Source: CAYMRL01 sp964398985
Lineage (GTDB): Bacteria > Deinococcota > Deinococci > Deinococcales > Trueperaceae
Assembly: GCA_964398985.1 (NCBI GenBank)
Contig: CAYNOS010000010.1
Location: 1 to 63,296, forward strand
DNA: 63,296 nt
Reading direction: 5' to 3'
The translations under genes were made by a program, and so were the position numbers. The notes beneath the pieces are model-generated. The model saw only the letters and a program-made list of their open reading frames with translations, did no database searches and was not told where the DNA came from. Below are positions 40,486 to 49,990 of this stretch, piece by piece; the stretch's first letter is position 1, and each line of letters starts with the position of its first letter.

Positions 40486-43400
40486 CTAACCGAAGCTGTG
40501 CCTGACGCTGCTGCCTGAGCCGTCGCCGGCGCCGCTCACGACCTCGAGCTGCGCCGCGATGCGACCCTTGAGCGCGTCGACGTGCGTGATGACGCCGACC
40601 ATGCGGCGCTGATCGGTGGGCAGGCGGCGCAGGATCGAGACGACCTCGGCGAGTGTCGCGCTGTCGAGGCTCCCGAAGCCCTCGTCGACGAACAGCGCCC
40701 CGACCTCGACCGCGCCGCTGGTGCGCTGCGCGGTCTCCGCCAGGCCCAGCGCCAGCGCCAGGCTGGCCTGGAAGCCTTCGCCGCCCGACAAGGTCGCGAC
40801 CCGCCGACGTTGACCGCCGGCGTAGCGGTCCTCGACGTCGAGCCTCAGGCCGCTGGCGTGAAGCTTGTCCTCGCTCTCGTTCAGCCTCAGCTGGAAGCGA
40901 CCGCCGGTCATCCCGTCCAGATGGCGGTTGGCCAGCACCAGCACGCGGTCGAGGATGCGCCTGAGCACGTAGGTCTCGAGGTCGAGGCGGAAACGCCCGG
41001 TGACCTTGCCGGTCACCAGGTCGGCGAGGTGCGCGGCGGTGCGGTGCTTCGCGCGCGACTCGCCCAGGCCCCTCTCGAGCTCCCGCCAGCGCTCGGCAGC
41101 GGCGCTCAGGGAGTCGCGCGTTCTCCGCGCGGCCTCGGCGGCCTCGGCGGCCGCGTTGCGCTGCGCAGTCGCCTCCTCCTCGGCGAGCTGCAGAGCGGCG
41201 AGGTCCGGCTCCGTGCGCCCGTCGGTGCTGGCGTCGAGCTGCTGCTCGCGGGCCTTCGCCTTGAGCAGCGCCTCATCGTGCTCCTTGACGTCCTCGGCCA
41301 CCGCGTCGCGCGCATCATCCTCGAGCAGGGCGGCGCGCTGGCCCTCGGAATCGGGAGTGCCGTCAGCAGTGACGAACCCGAAACGCTTGAGCGCTCGCTC
41401 CGCGGCCGATCCGGTCTTCTCGGCGGCCTCGACGCTGGCCCGCAACTCCGCGGTGGCGAGACGCTGCTTCTCGCCGGCGGCGGCGAGAGATCTGTCGGCC
41501 GCCGCGGCTGCGTCGCCCAGCGACCGAGCTGACTCGTCGAAGCTCGTCACCGCCGCCAGGGCGGCGTCGAGCTCCAGCGCGAAGGCTGTCGGGTCAGCGC
41601 GGTAGCGCTCGTCGAGGCGCGCCGCCAGGTCACGGAGCGTGGCTCGCGCGGCCGCCAGGTCGATCTCGGCGCCCTGCTGGCGAGACGTGGCGGCCGCGTG
41701 GCCCTTGTTGGCTGCTGCGAGAGACTCGGAGATCTGCTCGCGTTCGGTCCTCAGTGTCTTGAGCCGGTCGCGGAGCTCCTGTGCACGGTCGCGGGCGGCC
41801 TGGGCGGCCTCGACCTCGGCGGCGGCCGCGGCCGGCTCGGGGACCTCGTAGACGCTGGCCCATCCGCCGTCTTCGAGCCCGCCCTTGAGTCGTTCGGTCG
41901 CCGCGGCACGTTCGTTGGCGGCGACCAGCCGACCCTCCTGCGCGGCCTGCAACGCCGCCTCGAGTTCCGCAACCGCCGGCGCAGCGCGCCCGCCCGCGGC
42001 GTCGTGCTCACGGCCGGGGTGGTCGGTGGCGCCGCAGACGGGACACGGTTCGCCAGGCTCGAGCCGCGCCGCCAAAGCGTGCGCCAGCGGCTGCCACAGC
42101 CCGGAGAGGTCGAGGTCGGCAGCGTCCGCGCCGAGATCCGCGAGCGTCTTGCTGGCCGCATGCACTGCCTTCGCCGCCTTGGCCCGGCCGGTGGCCGCCG
42201 CCAGCGCGGTTCCGGCGTCGGCGAGAGCGTCGAGGCTCGTCTGCGCCGCGGCCGTCCCGGCGTCGTTGGCGGCGCGAAGCTCCTCGAGCTTCGCGAGCGA
42301 CTCCTTGGCCGTGACCGCCGCCGCTGTGGCCGTCGCCAACGCCTGCTCAGCGTCGGCGACCTTCCCCCTGGCTGCGTCGAAGCTCTCGAGGTCGGGCTTC
42401 AGCAGCTCGAGGCGGCCGGCGGTGGAGGCGGCGGCGTCGCGCTGCGGGCGGCCTAGCTCGTGCTCGGCGAGGCGCGCTGCCGCTGCGGTTCGAAGGGCGG
42501 TCGCTTCCGCCAGCTGGATCTCGGCCTGTGCGAGGGCCTCTTCGCGGTCCCCGGCGGCCCGCTGCGCCGCTCGCCAGGCCGCCACGGCGCTCTGGGCATC
42601 GCGCGCGCGCCGGTCGGCGTCGAGTGCGGCGCGCCAGCCGTCGACCGCGGGCGCCCGCTCCGTGAGCGTCGCGATCTCCGCGCGCGTGCTCGCCAACTCC
42701 TCGAAGTCCTTGGCCAGCCTCTTGGCCGCTGTGTGCGTCTCGATCGCTAGCTTGAGGGCGCCTGCGGCCGCCTTGTCGGCTGCCTCGGCGCCCGCCAGCT
42801 CCTTGAGCGCGGCTGCCAGCCTGCCTTCGAGGCCGGCGAGGTCGGGCACCTCGTGTGTGCTGCGCAGATCCGCGAGGTCCCCCTCGGCAGCGGTCACCGA
42901 GCCCCTGAGGTCCTTCGCGTAGGCCGCCAGCTGCTCTTGTATGCGCACGAAGCGAGCGGTGTCGAAGAGCTGGGCGAGGGTGCTGCTGCGCGTGTCGTCG
43001 TCCTCGATCACCTGCCTGAACTGCCCCTGCGGCAGCACCACGGTCTGACGGAACTGCCTGGCGTCGCAGTGAAGCAGCTCCTTGACCGCGGCGGTGACCC
43101 TGTCCTTGCCTTCGGCGACCAGGCGCTTGTGGCTGCCCGCGAGCAGTTCGTAGAGCTCCGCCGAGGGAGGAAGGTTGGTGAAGCCCTCCCCGCGCTTCTT
43201 GGCGCGCCGCTGGCGCGGAGACCGCTCGACGCGGTATGCGCGCCCCTGATGCGAGAACTCAAGCGCCACCGAGGTCGTCAGCCCTGGCGCCAGCGACGTG
43301 ACCATGTCCTCGCCGTCGCGGCCGCCGCCCGAGGTGTCCCCGAACAGCGCGTAGGTGAGGGCGTCGAGCAGCGCGCTCTTGCCGGCTCCGGTCGGGCCGT

Positions 43401-43500
43401 GGATGAGGAAGAGGCCGTGCGCGCCGAGGCGTTCGAAGTCCACGACCTGCGTCTTGACGAACGGCCCGAAGGCGGTGAGTTCTAGACGCTTCGGGATCAT
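40486..43500 (-). CDS. sbcC: SbcC nuclease ATPase subunit
   Basis: 1004-aa SMC-like protein. Walker A GPTGAGKS at 35-42; long Ala/Glu-rich coiled coils run from about 180 to 860, interrupted in the middle by the zinc-hook CPVC (486-489); the C-terminus has TLSGGEGFQASLALALG, the Walker B LFVDEGFGSLD and a final ATPase region. Partner of SbcD in opening hairpins and processing DNA ends. ATG 43500 overlaps the sbcD stop (ATGA). The start is fixed by the conserved N-terminal motif LTAFGPF. Confidence 0.95.
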   Translation of the reverse strand: MIPKRLELTAFGPFVKTQVVDFERLGAHGLFLIHGPTGAGKSALLDALTYALFGDTSGGGRDGEDMVTSLAPGLTTSVALEFSHQGRAYRVERSPRQRRAKKRGEGFTNLPPSAELYELLAGSHKRLVAEGKDRVTAAVKELLHCDARQFRQTVVLPQGQFRQVIEDDDTRSSTLAQLFDTARFVRIQEQLAAYAKDLRGSVTAAEGDLADLRSTHEVPDLAGLEGRLAAALKELAGAEAADKAAAGALKLAIETHTAAKRLAKDFEELASTRAEIATLTERAPAVDGWRAALDADRRARDAQSAVAAWRAAQRAAGDREEALAQAEIQLAEATALRTAAAARLAEHELGRPQRDAAASTAGRLELLKPDLESFDAARGKVADAEQALATATAAAVTAKESLAKLEELRAANDAGTAAAQTSLDALADAGTALAAATGRAKAAKAVHAASKTLADLGADAADLDLSGLWQPLAHALAARLEPGEPCPVCGATDHPGREHDAAGGRAAPAVAELEAALQAAQEGRLVAANERAAATERLKGGLEDGGWASVYEVPEPAAAAAEVEAAQAARDRAQELRDRLKTLRTEREQISESLAAANKGHAAATSRQQGAEIDLAAARATLRDLAARLDERYRADPTAFALELDAALAAVTSFDESARSLGDAAAAADRSLAAAGEKQRLATAELRASVEAAEKTGSAAERALKRFGFVTADGTPDSEGQRAALLEDDARDAVAEDVKEHDEALLKAKAREQQLDASTDGRTEPDLAALQLAEEEATAQRNAAAEAAEAARRTRDSLSAAAERWRELERGLGESRAKHRTAAHLADLVTGKVTGRFRLDLETYVLRRILDRVLVLANRHLDGMTGGRFQLRLNESEDKLHASGLRLDVEDRYAGGQRRRVATLSGGEGFQASLALALGLAETAQRTSGAVEVGALFVDEGFGSLDSATLAEVVSILRRLPTDQRRMVGVITHVDALKGRIAAQLEVVSGAGDGSGSSVRHSFG

Positions 43501-44660
43501 GCCGTCTCCGGATCGAACGCGAGTGCCTCGTCGATCGCCGCCAGTTGCGCGTCGCTGGGATCCTGGCCGGTGCGGTCGCGGATGAACTCGAGCAGCACAG
43601 CGCGAGGCTCGAGCTTCTCGATGTCGCCGTCGCCGCGCCACAGCGAGTCGAGCGGCGTCTGACTCGCCATTTCCAGGAGCGAGCGCGGGTAGTAGGCCCG
43701 CAGTCTCGCGCTGGCCGCTTCGATCGGCTCGACGTCGGTGACGCGCGCCAGCAGGTAGTGGCCGCGTGTCACCTCGTCCTCGTCGGCGGCGCGCTGCAGC
43801 AACTCGTCGAAGGTGAGGCCCTCGATCACCCGCAACTCGCGCGGCAGCGTCAGAGCGTGCTCGCTGACGGTCACCTCGCCGCCGGCCACGCTCACCAACG
43901 AGACGCTCTTCGCGCTGCCGGCTTCCGAGAACGATGTCGGGTAGAGGCTGCCGGCGTACCTGACGCGGCCGCCGGCCAGGTTGCGGCGACCGTGGATGTG
44001 CCCCAGAGCGACGAAGGCGAAGCCGTCGAAGACGTCGATGGCGACGGCGTTGGCGCCGCCCACGGCGATCGCGTCCTCGCCCTCGTCCTCCTCGCCGGCG
44101 TCCGCTACGAACGCGTGCGCCACCAGCAGCGGCAGCAGCTCCGGATAGTCGCGCTGGTGCGCGCTCAGCACGTGCTGGGCGAGGTGGCGCAGGCAGGCGG
44201 TGTCATCGAGGTCGGGCAGCGCTTCCGCGTCCAGCCCGAAGTGCGTGCGCACGCGGGCGGGCCTCGCGAACGGCAGGCCGTAGACAGCGACCTCGCCGAT
44301 CACCAGCGGATCGCAGACCTGCTCGAGGCCGGAGCGGACGTGGACGCCGGTGCGCCGCAGGAGCCCGCCCATGTGCCCGAGGCGCTCGGCCTGGTCGTGG
44401 TTGCCGGGGATCACGAAGACGCTTGCGCCGGCCGCCACCAGCCGGTCGAGCGCGGAGTCCCACACCCTCAGCGCCTCGATGCTCGGCAGGTGGCCGTCGA
44501 ACACGTCGCCGGCGACGATCACCGCGTCGACGTCGAGCTCGCCCGCCAAGCTCACGACCTGATCGACCACCGCCGCCTGCTCCTCGAGCAGGGAGTAGCC
44601 GTGCAGCCGCTTGCCGAGGTGCCAGTCGGCCGTGTGGAGCAGCCTCACCGCTTCTCGCAT
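43497..44660 (-). CDS. sbcD: SbcD exonuclease subunit
   Basis: 387-aa Mre11-like metallophosphoesterase with the metal motifs DWHLGK (residues 12-17), AGDVFDG, GNHDQAE and, later, ALGHIHGRR. The C-terminal capping domain binds SbcC. Forms an operon with sbcC. Confidence 0.95.
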   Translation of the reverse strand: MREAVRLLHTADWHLGKRLHGYSLLEEQAAVVDQVVSLAGELDVDAVIVAGDVFDGHLPSIEALRVWDSALDRLVAAGASVFVIPGNHDQAERLGHMGGLLRRTGVHVRSGLEQVCDPLVIGEVAVYGLPFARPARVRTHFGLDAEALPDLDDTACLRHLAQHVLSAHQRDYPELLPLLVAHAFVADAGEEDEGEDAIAVGGANAVAIDVFDGFAFVALGHIHGRRNLAGGRVRYAGSLYPTSFSEAGSAKSVSLVSVAGGEVTVSEHALTLPRELRVIEGLTFDELLQRAADEDEVTRGHYLLARVTDVEPIEAASARLRAYYPRSLLEMASQTPLDSLWRGDGDIEKLEPRAVLLEFIRDRTGQDPSDAQLAAIDEALAFDPETA

Positions 44661-44776
44661 CCTGGCGTCGATTCAACCACAGGAAGCTCACTGCGGCCGA
44701 TCACGGGCCACCGACACGCGCAGCGGCCAGATATGGCATCCTAGACGCGACGACGCACAGTCGCATAGGAGGCAGC

Positions 44777-45142
44777 ATGGACATCCTCGCGATCTTTCAG
44801 GATTCGCCGAAGGCTCGCCACATCGAGCCGGGCACCTTCGTGTTCTGCCAGGGCGACCCTGCGGGCGAGATGTACGTGCTGCTGGGTGGCAGCGTCGAGA
44901 TCCGGCGCGACGGCAAGGTGGTCGAGACCCTCGAGCCTGGCAGCATCTTCGGCGAGATGGGGATCGTCGACGACAGCCCGCGCAGCGCCGAGGCGTACGC
45001 CGCCGCCGGCGCGACGGTCGAGCCGATCGATGCCGAGTGGTTCAAGCACCTCATCCGCAAGTCCCCGAGCTTCGGGTTGCACGTCATGAGCGTCATGGCG
45101 CAGCGGCTGCGGCGCTTAATGCAGCAAGGTCAGGGCGGCTGA
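44777..45142 (+). CDS. Single cyclic-nucleotide-binding domain protein
   Basis: 121-aa protein made of only a cNMP-binding (Crp-like) beta barrel: PGTFVFCQGDPAGEMYVLLGG, then EPGSIFGEMGIVDDSPRSAEAYA, which holds the phosphate-binding cassette. There is no DNA-binding domain. It may act as a ligand-sensing adaptor. AGGAGG lies 4 nt before the ATG. The stop is 7 nt before the GTG of the large lipoprotein, so they share an operon. Confidence 0.88.
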   Translation: MDILAIFQDSPKARHIEPGTFVFCQGDPAGEMYVLLGGSVEIRRDGKVVETLEPGSIFGEMGIVDDSPRSAEAYAAAGATVEPIDAEWFKHLIRKSPSFGLHVMSVMAQRLRRLMQQGQGG

Positions 45143-45149
45143 GGCTCGG

Positions 45150-47918
45150 GTGCCCGGCCGGTCGCGGCCAAGCCCCATTCGCGTAGTCCTGCTCGGCTTG
45201 GCGCTGCTGGCGTTGCTGGCGGCGTGCTCCCCGGCTGGGCCTCCGCCGGCGGCGCCAACGGCTGTCACCGCGGTGCCCGGCGCCTCTTCGATCACCGTCG
45301 ACTGGCTGGACGAGAGCGAGGACGAGACGTCGTTCGCCGTCCTGCGCTCCCAGAGCGGCCCGCCTACGCAGATCGCCACCGTGCCTGCCGGAACCACCGG
45401 CTACCTGGACGGTACGGTCAACGGCGACGCGCCCTACACCTACTGGATCGAGGCCGTGAACGCCGGCGGCCGGAGCCGGTCCGAACCGTCGAACCCGGTG
45501 CGCCCACTGGTCGGCGGTGTGCCTCTCGACGACCCGGACGACCCGGTGGCGGTGACGCTCAACCAGTTGGGCATCTCGACCCTCGGCTCGGCCAGGCTCA
45601 ACGATCGCGGCCTCGAGTTGCCCGACGACTACCTCCCGTTTGGACCGCTGGTGACCCTGGGCGTCGAAGATGCGGCCCCCCGTTACGAGCTGTTCATCGC
45701 CGGCGCCGCCACCGCCTCGGGGCCGTCAAGCAACCAGGTCATCTGGGAGATGGACGAGGCCGACGCGGTCAAGACGATCTACGGACAGGGCGGACCGACC
45801 TTCGACTTGAGCGCGCTGCAGGCAGACGTCTACGCGTTCGCCGCCGCCGACGTCGACGGCGATGGGCTCGATGAGCTGGTGATGGTGTCATTGGGTGGGG
45901 TCGGCGGGGTGGAACTCACGCTCAGCCTGCTCGACGACCAGAGCGCCGGCCACGCGCGCAGCGATCATGCGTTGGGTTCCTTGCCGGGCGCCGCGGGCTT
46001 GGCGCTGAGCGCGGCAGACTTGGACGGCGACGGCACGGACACCCTGTTGGTGGGAGTGTCGGGCGCCGGTGAGGCCTGGCTGTTGTTCCTGGCGGATGCC
46101 GACGCCGGGTTCTCCGTCGCTGAGACGTTCGCGTACTCCGCTGACGATCCCACAGCCGGGACGAGCCTGCAGGTGGCCGCCGGCAACCTCGACGACGACC
46201 CACGCGAGGAGTTCGCCGTGGTGGTCAATGAGACGCTCAGCGGCCCTGGCAGTCACACGGGTAGCTCCCGCTACTACGTGTACGACGACGCTGACGCCGG
46301 CCTCGCGCTGCTGGCGTCAGGCACGCCAACGCAGCACGACGGCTCGCAGCTACCGGCGCTGGTTGCCGACCTTGCCCTCGGCGACATCGATGGCGACGGC
46401 AGGGACGAGATCGTGTTCGGCGGGCTGACCGAGTTTCACGAGGCGTGTGCGACCTACGACCTGCTCTACGTGGCACTCGACGACGCCCTCGGCCCCGAGC
46501 CGCTAGCTGTGCTGGGCAGCAAGGTCAGGACCGTCTCGATGGGCGGAGCCTGCAACGCGAGCAAGGTCAAGCGCCTGCGCTTCATCCACGTCGAGCTCGG
46601 GGACCTCGACGGGGACGGCGTCGATGAGATCGTCGGTGGCCCGATGGTGTTCGACGACTGGCGGACCCCATGGCGGGAGCTAGGGTTCATCCCGGCCGAC
46701 CAGATGTACGGGCACGGCGTCCAGGACGCGGCCGCGGAGATCACCAGGGCCAACTGTGCGCTGGCGCTGGTGGACATGGACGGCGACGGCCTGTCCGAGG
46801 TGGTCCAGTACATGCCTCGCGCCGAGGCGGTCATCCGCTACACACTGCCGGACACGTTGGGACAAGCGCTGAAGCCCCGGACCTGGTTCGGCGTCGACTT
46901 CTCTCGGACCGACAACGGAACGCGGTTCAGGCCGTCGCTGGTGGCGCTCAACGTCGACAACGACAGCTTGATCGCGAGGGCGGTACCCCAGACCCGCCTC
47001 TACACGATGACGCGCCCGATCATCGTGGCGGCGCTGGCCGGTGCGCCGTGCTACGCGGACCTCAGCCAGAACCTCGACGCCTGCGGGACCTCGTTCGGTA
47101 CCGGCAGCAGCACCGGGTACAGCAGGGAGGACACCGTCACCGTGTCGGCGGGTGTCACCGTCGGACTCAAGATCATCGGCGGCGCAGTGACGCAGAGCGA
47201 GGTCGCGGCCAAGCTGTCAGCGACGGAAGCAGCCGGTCGCGTGGTCGGCTTCGAGTACGAGCTCGAGAAGTCGGTCGTGTTCGCGACTGGTCCCCTGGAG
47301 GATGCGGTCGTGTTCACCGTGATCCCGTACGACTCGTTCACGTACGTGATCGTCGAGCATCCCGACCCGACGATGGTCGGGGTGGAGGCAGAGGTCAGCC
47401 TGCCGCGAGCGCCGATCACGATGCTGGTCGAGCGGAGCTACTTCAACTCGGTCCAGATCCCAGGTTCACCGCTCGTCGACGAGACCATCTTCCCGCACGC
47501 CGTCGGGGATCCCACCACCTACCGCAGCGTCGCCGAGCGCGACGCTTGGCTGGGGCTGCTCGGGGTGCAGGCCCTCAGTAACGGACCGGTGTATGTGGGG
47601 CAGGGTTCGGGAGCCACCCAGGTGAGCATCGACGTCTCCACCACCGACAGCGAAGGCAGCGTCCACGCCGTCTCGTACGAGTTCGACCTCGAGGCCACGC
47701 TCGCCACCATCCTGTTGGGCTTCAAGGTCGGCGTCGAGATCGAGAGCGCCCTGAGTTTCTCGCACGGCACGACGACCAGCTTCGGGGCCGGCGTGGGCAA
47801 CTTCGCCGACGCCACCGACTTCGCCACCAACGGCTACGCGTACGGGATGTTCACGTACACCTTGCCCCAGTCCGGTTCCGGAGAGCAGATCAAGGTCATC
47901 GACTTCTGGGTGGAGTAG
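45150..47918 (+). CDS. Large FG-GAP/VCBS-repeat lipoprotein with unknown C-terminal domain
   Basis: 922 aa, predicted surface lipoprotein (lipobox LLAAC near residue 26). Residues ~35-120 form a fibronectin type III-like domain. Residues ~230-580 contain at least six FG-GAP repeats with calcium-binding DxDGDG loops (DVDGDGLDE, DLDGDGTD, DIDGDGRDE, DLDGDGVDE, DMDGDGLSE and a weaker NLDDDPREE), probably a beta propeller. The last ~300 residues are rich in alternating Val/Ser/Thr strands and end in an aromatic, glycine-rich segment (GYAYGMFTYTLP). I do not recognise a family for that part. The start is GTG 45150. Confidence 0.8.
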   Translation: MPGRSRPSPIRVVLLGLALLALLAACSPAGPPPAAPTAVTAVPGASSITVDWLDESEDETSFAVLRSQSGPPTQIATVPAGTTGYLDGTVNGDAPYTYWIEAVNAGGRSRSEPSNPVRPLVGGVPLDDPDDPVAVTLNQLGISTLGSARLNDRGLELPDDYLPFGPLVTLGVEDAAPRYELFIAGAATASGPSSNQVIWEMDEADAVKTIYGQGGPTFDLSALQADVYAFAAADVDGDGLDELVMVSLGGVGGVELTLSLLDDQSAGHARSDHALGSLPGAAGLALSAADLDGDGTDTLLVGVSGAGEAWLLFLADADAGFSVAETFAYSADDPTAGTSLQVAAGNLDDDPREEFAVVVNETLSGPGSHTGSSRYYVYDDADAGLALLASGTPTQHDGSQLPALVADLALGDIDGDGRDEIVFGGLTEFHEACATYDLLYVALDDALGPEPLAVLGSKVRTVSMGGACNASKVKRLRFIHVELGDLDGDGVDEIVGGPMVFDDWRTPWRELGFIPADQMYGHGVQDAAAEITRANCALALVDMDGDGLSEVVQYMPRAEAVIRYTLPDTLGQALKPRTWFGVDFSRTDNGTRFRPSLVALNVDNDSLIARAVPQTRLYTMTRPIIVAALAGAPCYADLSQNLDACGTSFGTGSSTGYSREDTVTVSAGVTVGLKIIGGAVTQSEVAAKLSATEAAGRVVGFEYELEKSVVFATGPLEDAVVFTVIPYDSFTYVIVEHPDPTMVGVEAEVSLPRAPITMLVERSYFNSVQIPGSPLVDETIFPHAVGDPTTYRSVAERDAWLGLLGVQALSNGPVYVGQGSGATQVSIDVSTTDSEGSVHAVSYEFDLEATLATILLGFKVGVEIESALSFSHGTTTSFGAGVGNFADATDFATNGYAYGMFTYTLPQSGSGEQIKVIDFWVE

Positions 47919-49086
47919 CGCTCCGCGCCAGCGGCCAGAATGCCAGCGTCGTCGCCGTCGCCAACGCGGCGGTCGCGAAGAACGCCAGCCGGTATCCGCC
48001 GGCGTCGCCGCTGCTCTCGATCAGCACGCCCATCAGCGACTGCAGGACCATCGCGCCGATCATTCCGAAGAAGTTCACCCCGGTGATCGCGCGGCCGGTG
48101 AGCGCGTCAGGGAAGATGGCGCGGACCTCGGCGATCAGCACCACGAAGTAGGAACCGAAGATGCCTAGCAGCAGGTAGACGGCGCTGACGAAAGCTGCCG
48201 GCACCGTCAGCGCCAGCAGCAGCTGGCAGGCGATGAACACGCTGGCGCCGACCATCACGACCACGCCGCGACCGAAGCGGTCGGCCAGGTAGCCGCACGA
48301 TAGGTTGCCGAGAACCACGCCGACGCCCAACGCGACCAGGCTGTTGCCGACGCGCAACTCGCCGAAGCCGTAGAGGTCGGCGAGGTACGGTCCGCCCCAC
48401 AAGCCCTGTACCGCGAGCATCACGCCGACGGTGGCGAAGTTCAGGAAGGCGATGCGCCAGAAGCGATGATCGCGGGCTATCGCTCCGAAGCCGCCCGCGT
48501 TCGCAGTAGCGGCGCGCGCTTGCGAGTGCGCCGGTGCGTTGCGCGTGAAGATCACGATCACCGCCGCCGCCACCACCACGACCGCGGCGCCCCACGCGAA
48601 GATCGCGCGCCAGCCGGCGGTGCCGGCGAGCCACGCCATGGGCGTGCCGGCCAGCAGCGCTCCGCTCGCGCCGATCCCGACGAGCAGGCTCGAGACGGTC
48701 GCGAACCTGTCCGGCGGGAACCACGTCGCGAACGCTTTCATGGCGCCCATCAACACGCCGGCGAACCCGACGCCGATCAGCGCGCGGGCGATGCTCAGCT
48801 CCAGGAACGTGTCGCCGACGGCGAACAGCGCGGAGCCGGCGGCGCCGGCCAGCATCAAGGCAGGTGTCACCAGCCGCGGGCCGAAGCGGTCGAGGGCCGC
48901 CCCCAGCGGCAACTGCACGAGGGCGAACGACAGGTAGAACAGGCTGGTCATGAGACCCAGCTGCTCGTTGTCGAGTCCGATGTCGGCGCGCAGGTCGGCG
49001 GCGATGACCGCGTTGGTCGACCTGAAGAAGTACGACAGCAGGTACGCGAGGAGCCAGGTTGCGAAGATCGTCCAGCCGCGCTTCAC
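47896..49086 (-). CDS. MFS transporter
   Basis: 396-aa permease with 12 predicted membrane segments. Loop 2-3 has the MFS signature ALDRFGPRLVTP (G-x-L-x-D-R-x-G-R type) and the second half repeats it as YLADRFGRGVV. A D-x-x-R motif is visible in helix 4 (SIARALIGVGFAG). The substrate cannot be judged. Its 3' end overlaps the 3' end of the convergent lipoprotein gene by 23 nt. Confidence 0.92.
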   Translation of the reverse strand: MKRGWTIFATWLLAYLLSYFFRSTNAVIAADLRADIGLDNEQLGLMTSLFYLSFALVQLPLGAALDRFGPRLVTPALMLAGAAGSALFAVGDTFLELSIARALIGVGFAGVLMGAMKAFATWFPPDRFATVSSLLVGIGASGALLAGTPMAWLAGTAGWRAIFAWGAAVVVVAAAVIVIFTRNAPAHSQARAATANAGGFGAIARDHRFWRIAFLNFATVGVMLAVQGLWGGPYLADLYGFGELRVGNSLVALGVGVVLGNLSCGYLADRFGRGVVVMVGASVFIACQLLLALTVPAAFVSAVYLLLGIFGSYFVVLIAEVRAIFPDALTGRAITGVNFFGMIGAMVLQSLMGVLIESSGDAGGYRLAFFATAALATATTLAFWPLARSATPPRSR

Positions 49087-49163
49087 GCGGGCAACGTTAC
49101 CCCTAATGGGTCAGCGATCCCGCAGCGCGTTCGCTGGCTCGGCAGACTCGGCTGGTCGGCCGG

Positions 49164-49469
49164 CTACTCGTGCAACTCGTAGCTCAAGGCGTGCGAGGGG
49201 CACGCCTCGACCTGCGCCGCGATGGCCTCGGGCGTGTCGAGGTCGGCTCTCACCCAAGGGCGGCGGCTGACGTCGAACACGTGCGGCAGGCCGCGCAGGC
49301 AGGTCCCGACGTGCCAACAGCGGCGGGCGTTGAAGTAGACGGTGATCTTATCGGCGCGGTAGGCGCGACCGCGCTCGGCCTTGTCGAGCGGGTCACCTTC
49401 TTGAGGGTCGCGGTCGTCGGGCTCGTGCTGGTCGCCAGCCCTGTGCGGGTCGCGCTGCTCGTCTTCCAC
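49164..49469 (-). CDS. Fer4_19-type 4Fe-4S protein
   Basis: 101 aa. The C-terminal 60 residues match the divergent Fer4_19 single-cluster domain: RRCWHVGTC with two cysteines, a PWVRAD segment and VEACPSHALSY with the third. The N-terminal 40 residues are acidic and low-complexity. GTG start supported by GGGAGGTG upstream. Possibly an electron carrier; partner unknown. Confidence 0.85.
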   Translation of the reverse strand: MEDEQRDPHRAGDQHEPDDRDPQEGDPLDKAERGRAYRADKITVYFNARRCWHVGTCLRGLPHVFDVSRRPWVRADLDTPEAIAAQVEACPSHALSYELHE

Positions 49470-49534
49470 TCTGGTTCACCTCCCGAACTGTGTTGGTGCG
49501 CCCAGCGTACTGCAACGTGCCGTGAGCGGTCGAA

Positions 49535-49924
49535 CTAGCTCTTGGCGCGGCCTGTGGGCGCGCCGTTCTTCTCGTTCCAAGCGGCTTGGAAGGCAGCCAT
49601 GCGGCGGATCAGGTCGGCAGGAACGCCTTCGGCGTAGGGGAAGCGCACCGCGCTCTTCGAGCGGCCGTAGCGCTCGAGCTCATCGGCGAACTCCGGGAAC
49701 GCGACGAACGGTGGCGGCTGCAAGAGCGAGAAGTGGTTCTTCGCTGCCGAGAAGTGGAAGACGATGCCGTGATGCTTGATCGCGGGCACCTGGTAGCTGA
49801 TCACCTCTTCGCCGTCAGGGACGGCGGTGTTGATGGCTGCGCGCACCTCGCTCAGAGCGGCGCGAGCTTCGGGGGTCTGGTCGGCGAGGTACTCGTCGAT
49901 CGACTGGTAGTCGGTCTTGGCCAC
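49535..49924 (-). CDS. DUF1801 (YdhG-like) protein
   Basis: 129 aa with the family pattern SIDEYLADQTPEAR, VISYQVPAIKHHG and AVRFPYAEGVPADLIRRM. Structurally these are YdhG/YjbR-fold proteins of unknown function. GTG start preceded by GGAGGTGA. It lies 67 nt downstream of the dehydrogenase operon, on the same strand. Confidence 0.85.
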   Translation of the reverse strand: MAKTDYQSIDEYLADQTPEARAALSEVRAAINTAVPDGEEVISYQVPAIKHHGIVFHFSAAKNHFSLLQPPPFVAFPEFADELERYGRSKSAVRFPYAEGVPADLIRRMAAFQAAWNEKNGAPTGRAKS

Positions 49925-49990
49925 ACATCACCTCCGGCGTCGTGCAGGCTACGACATCGGCACGGCAGCGGCCCGACATCGCCGTTGGCT

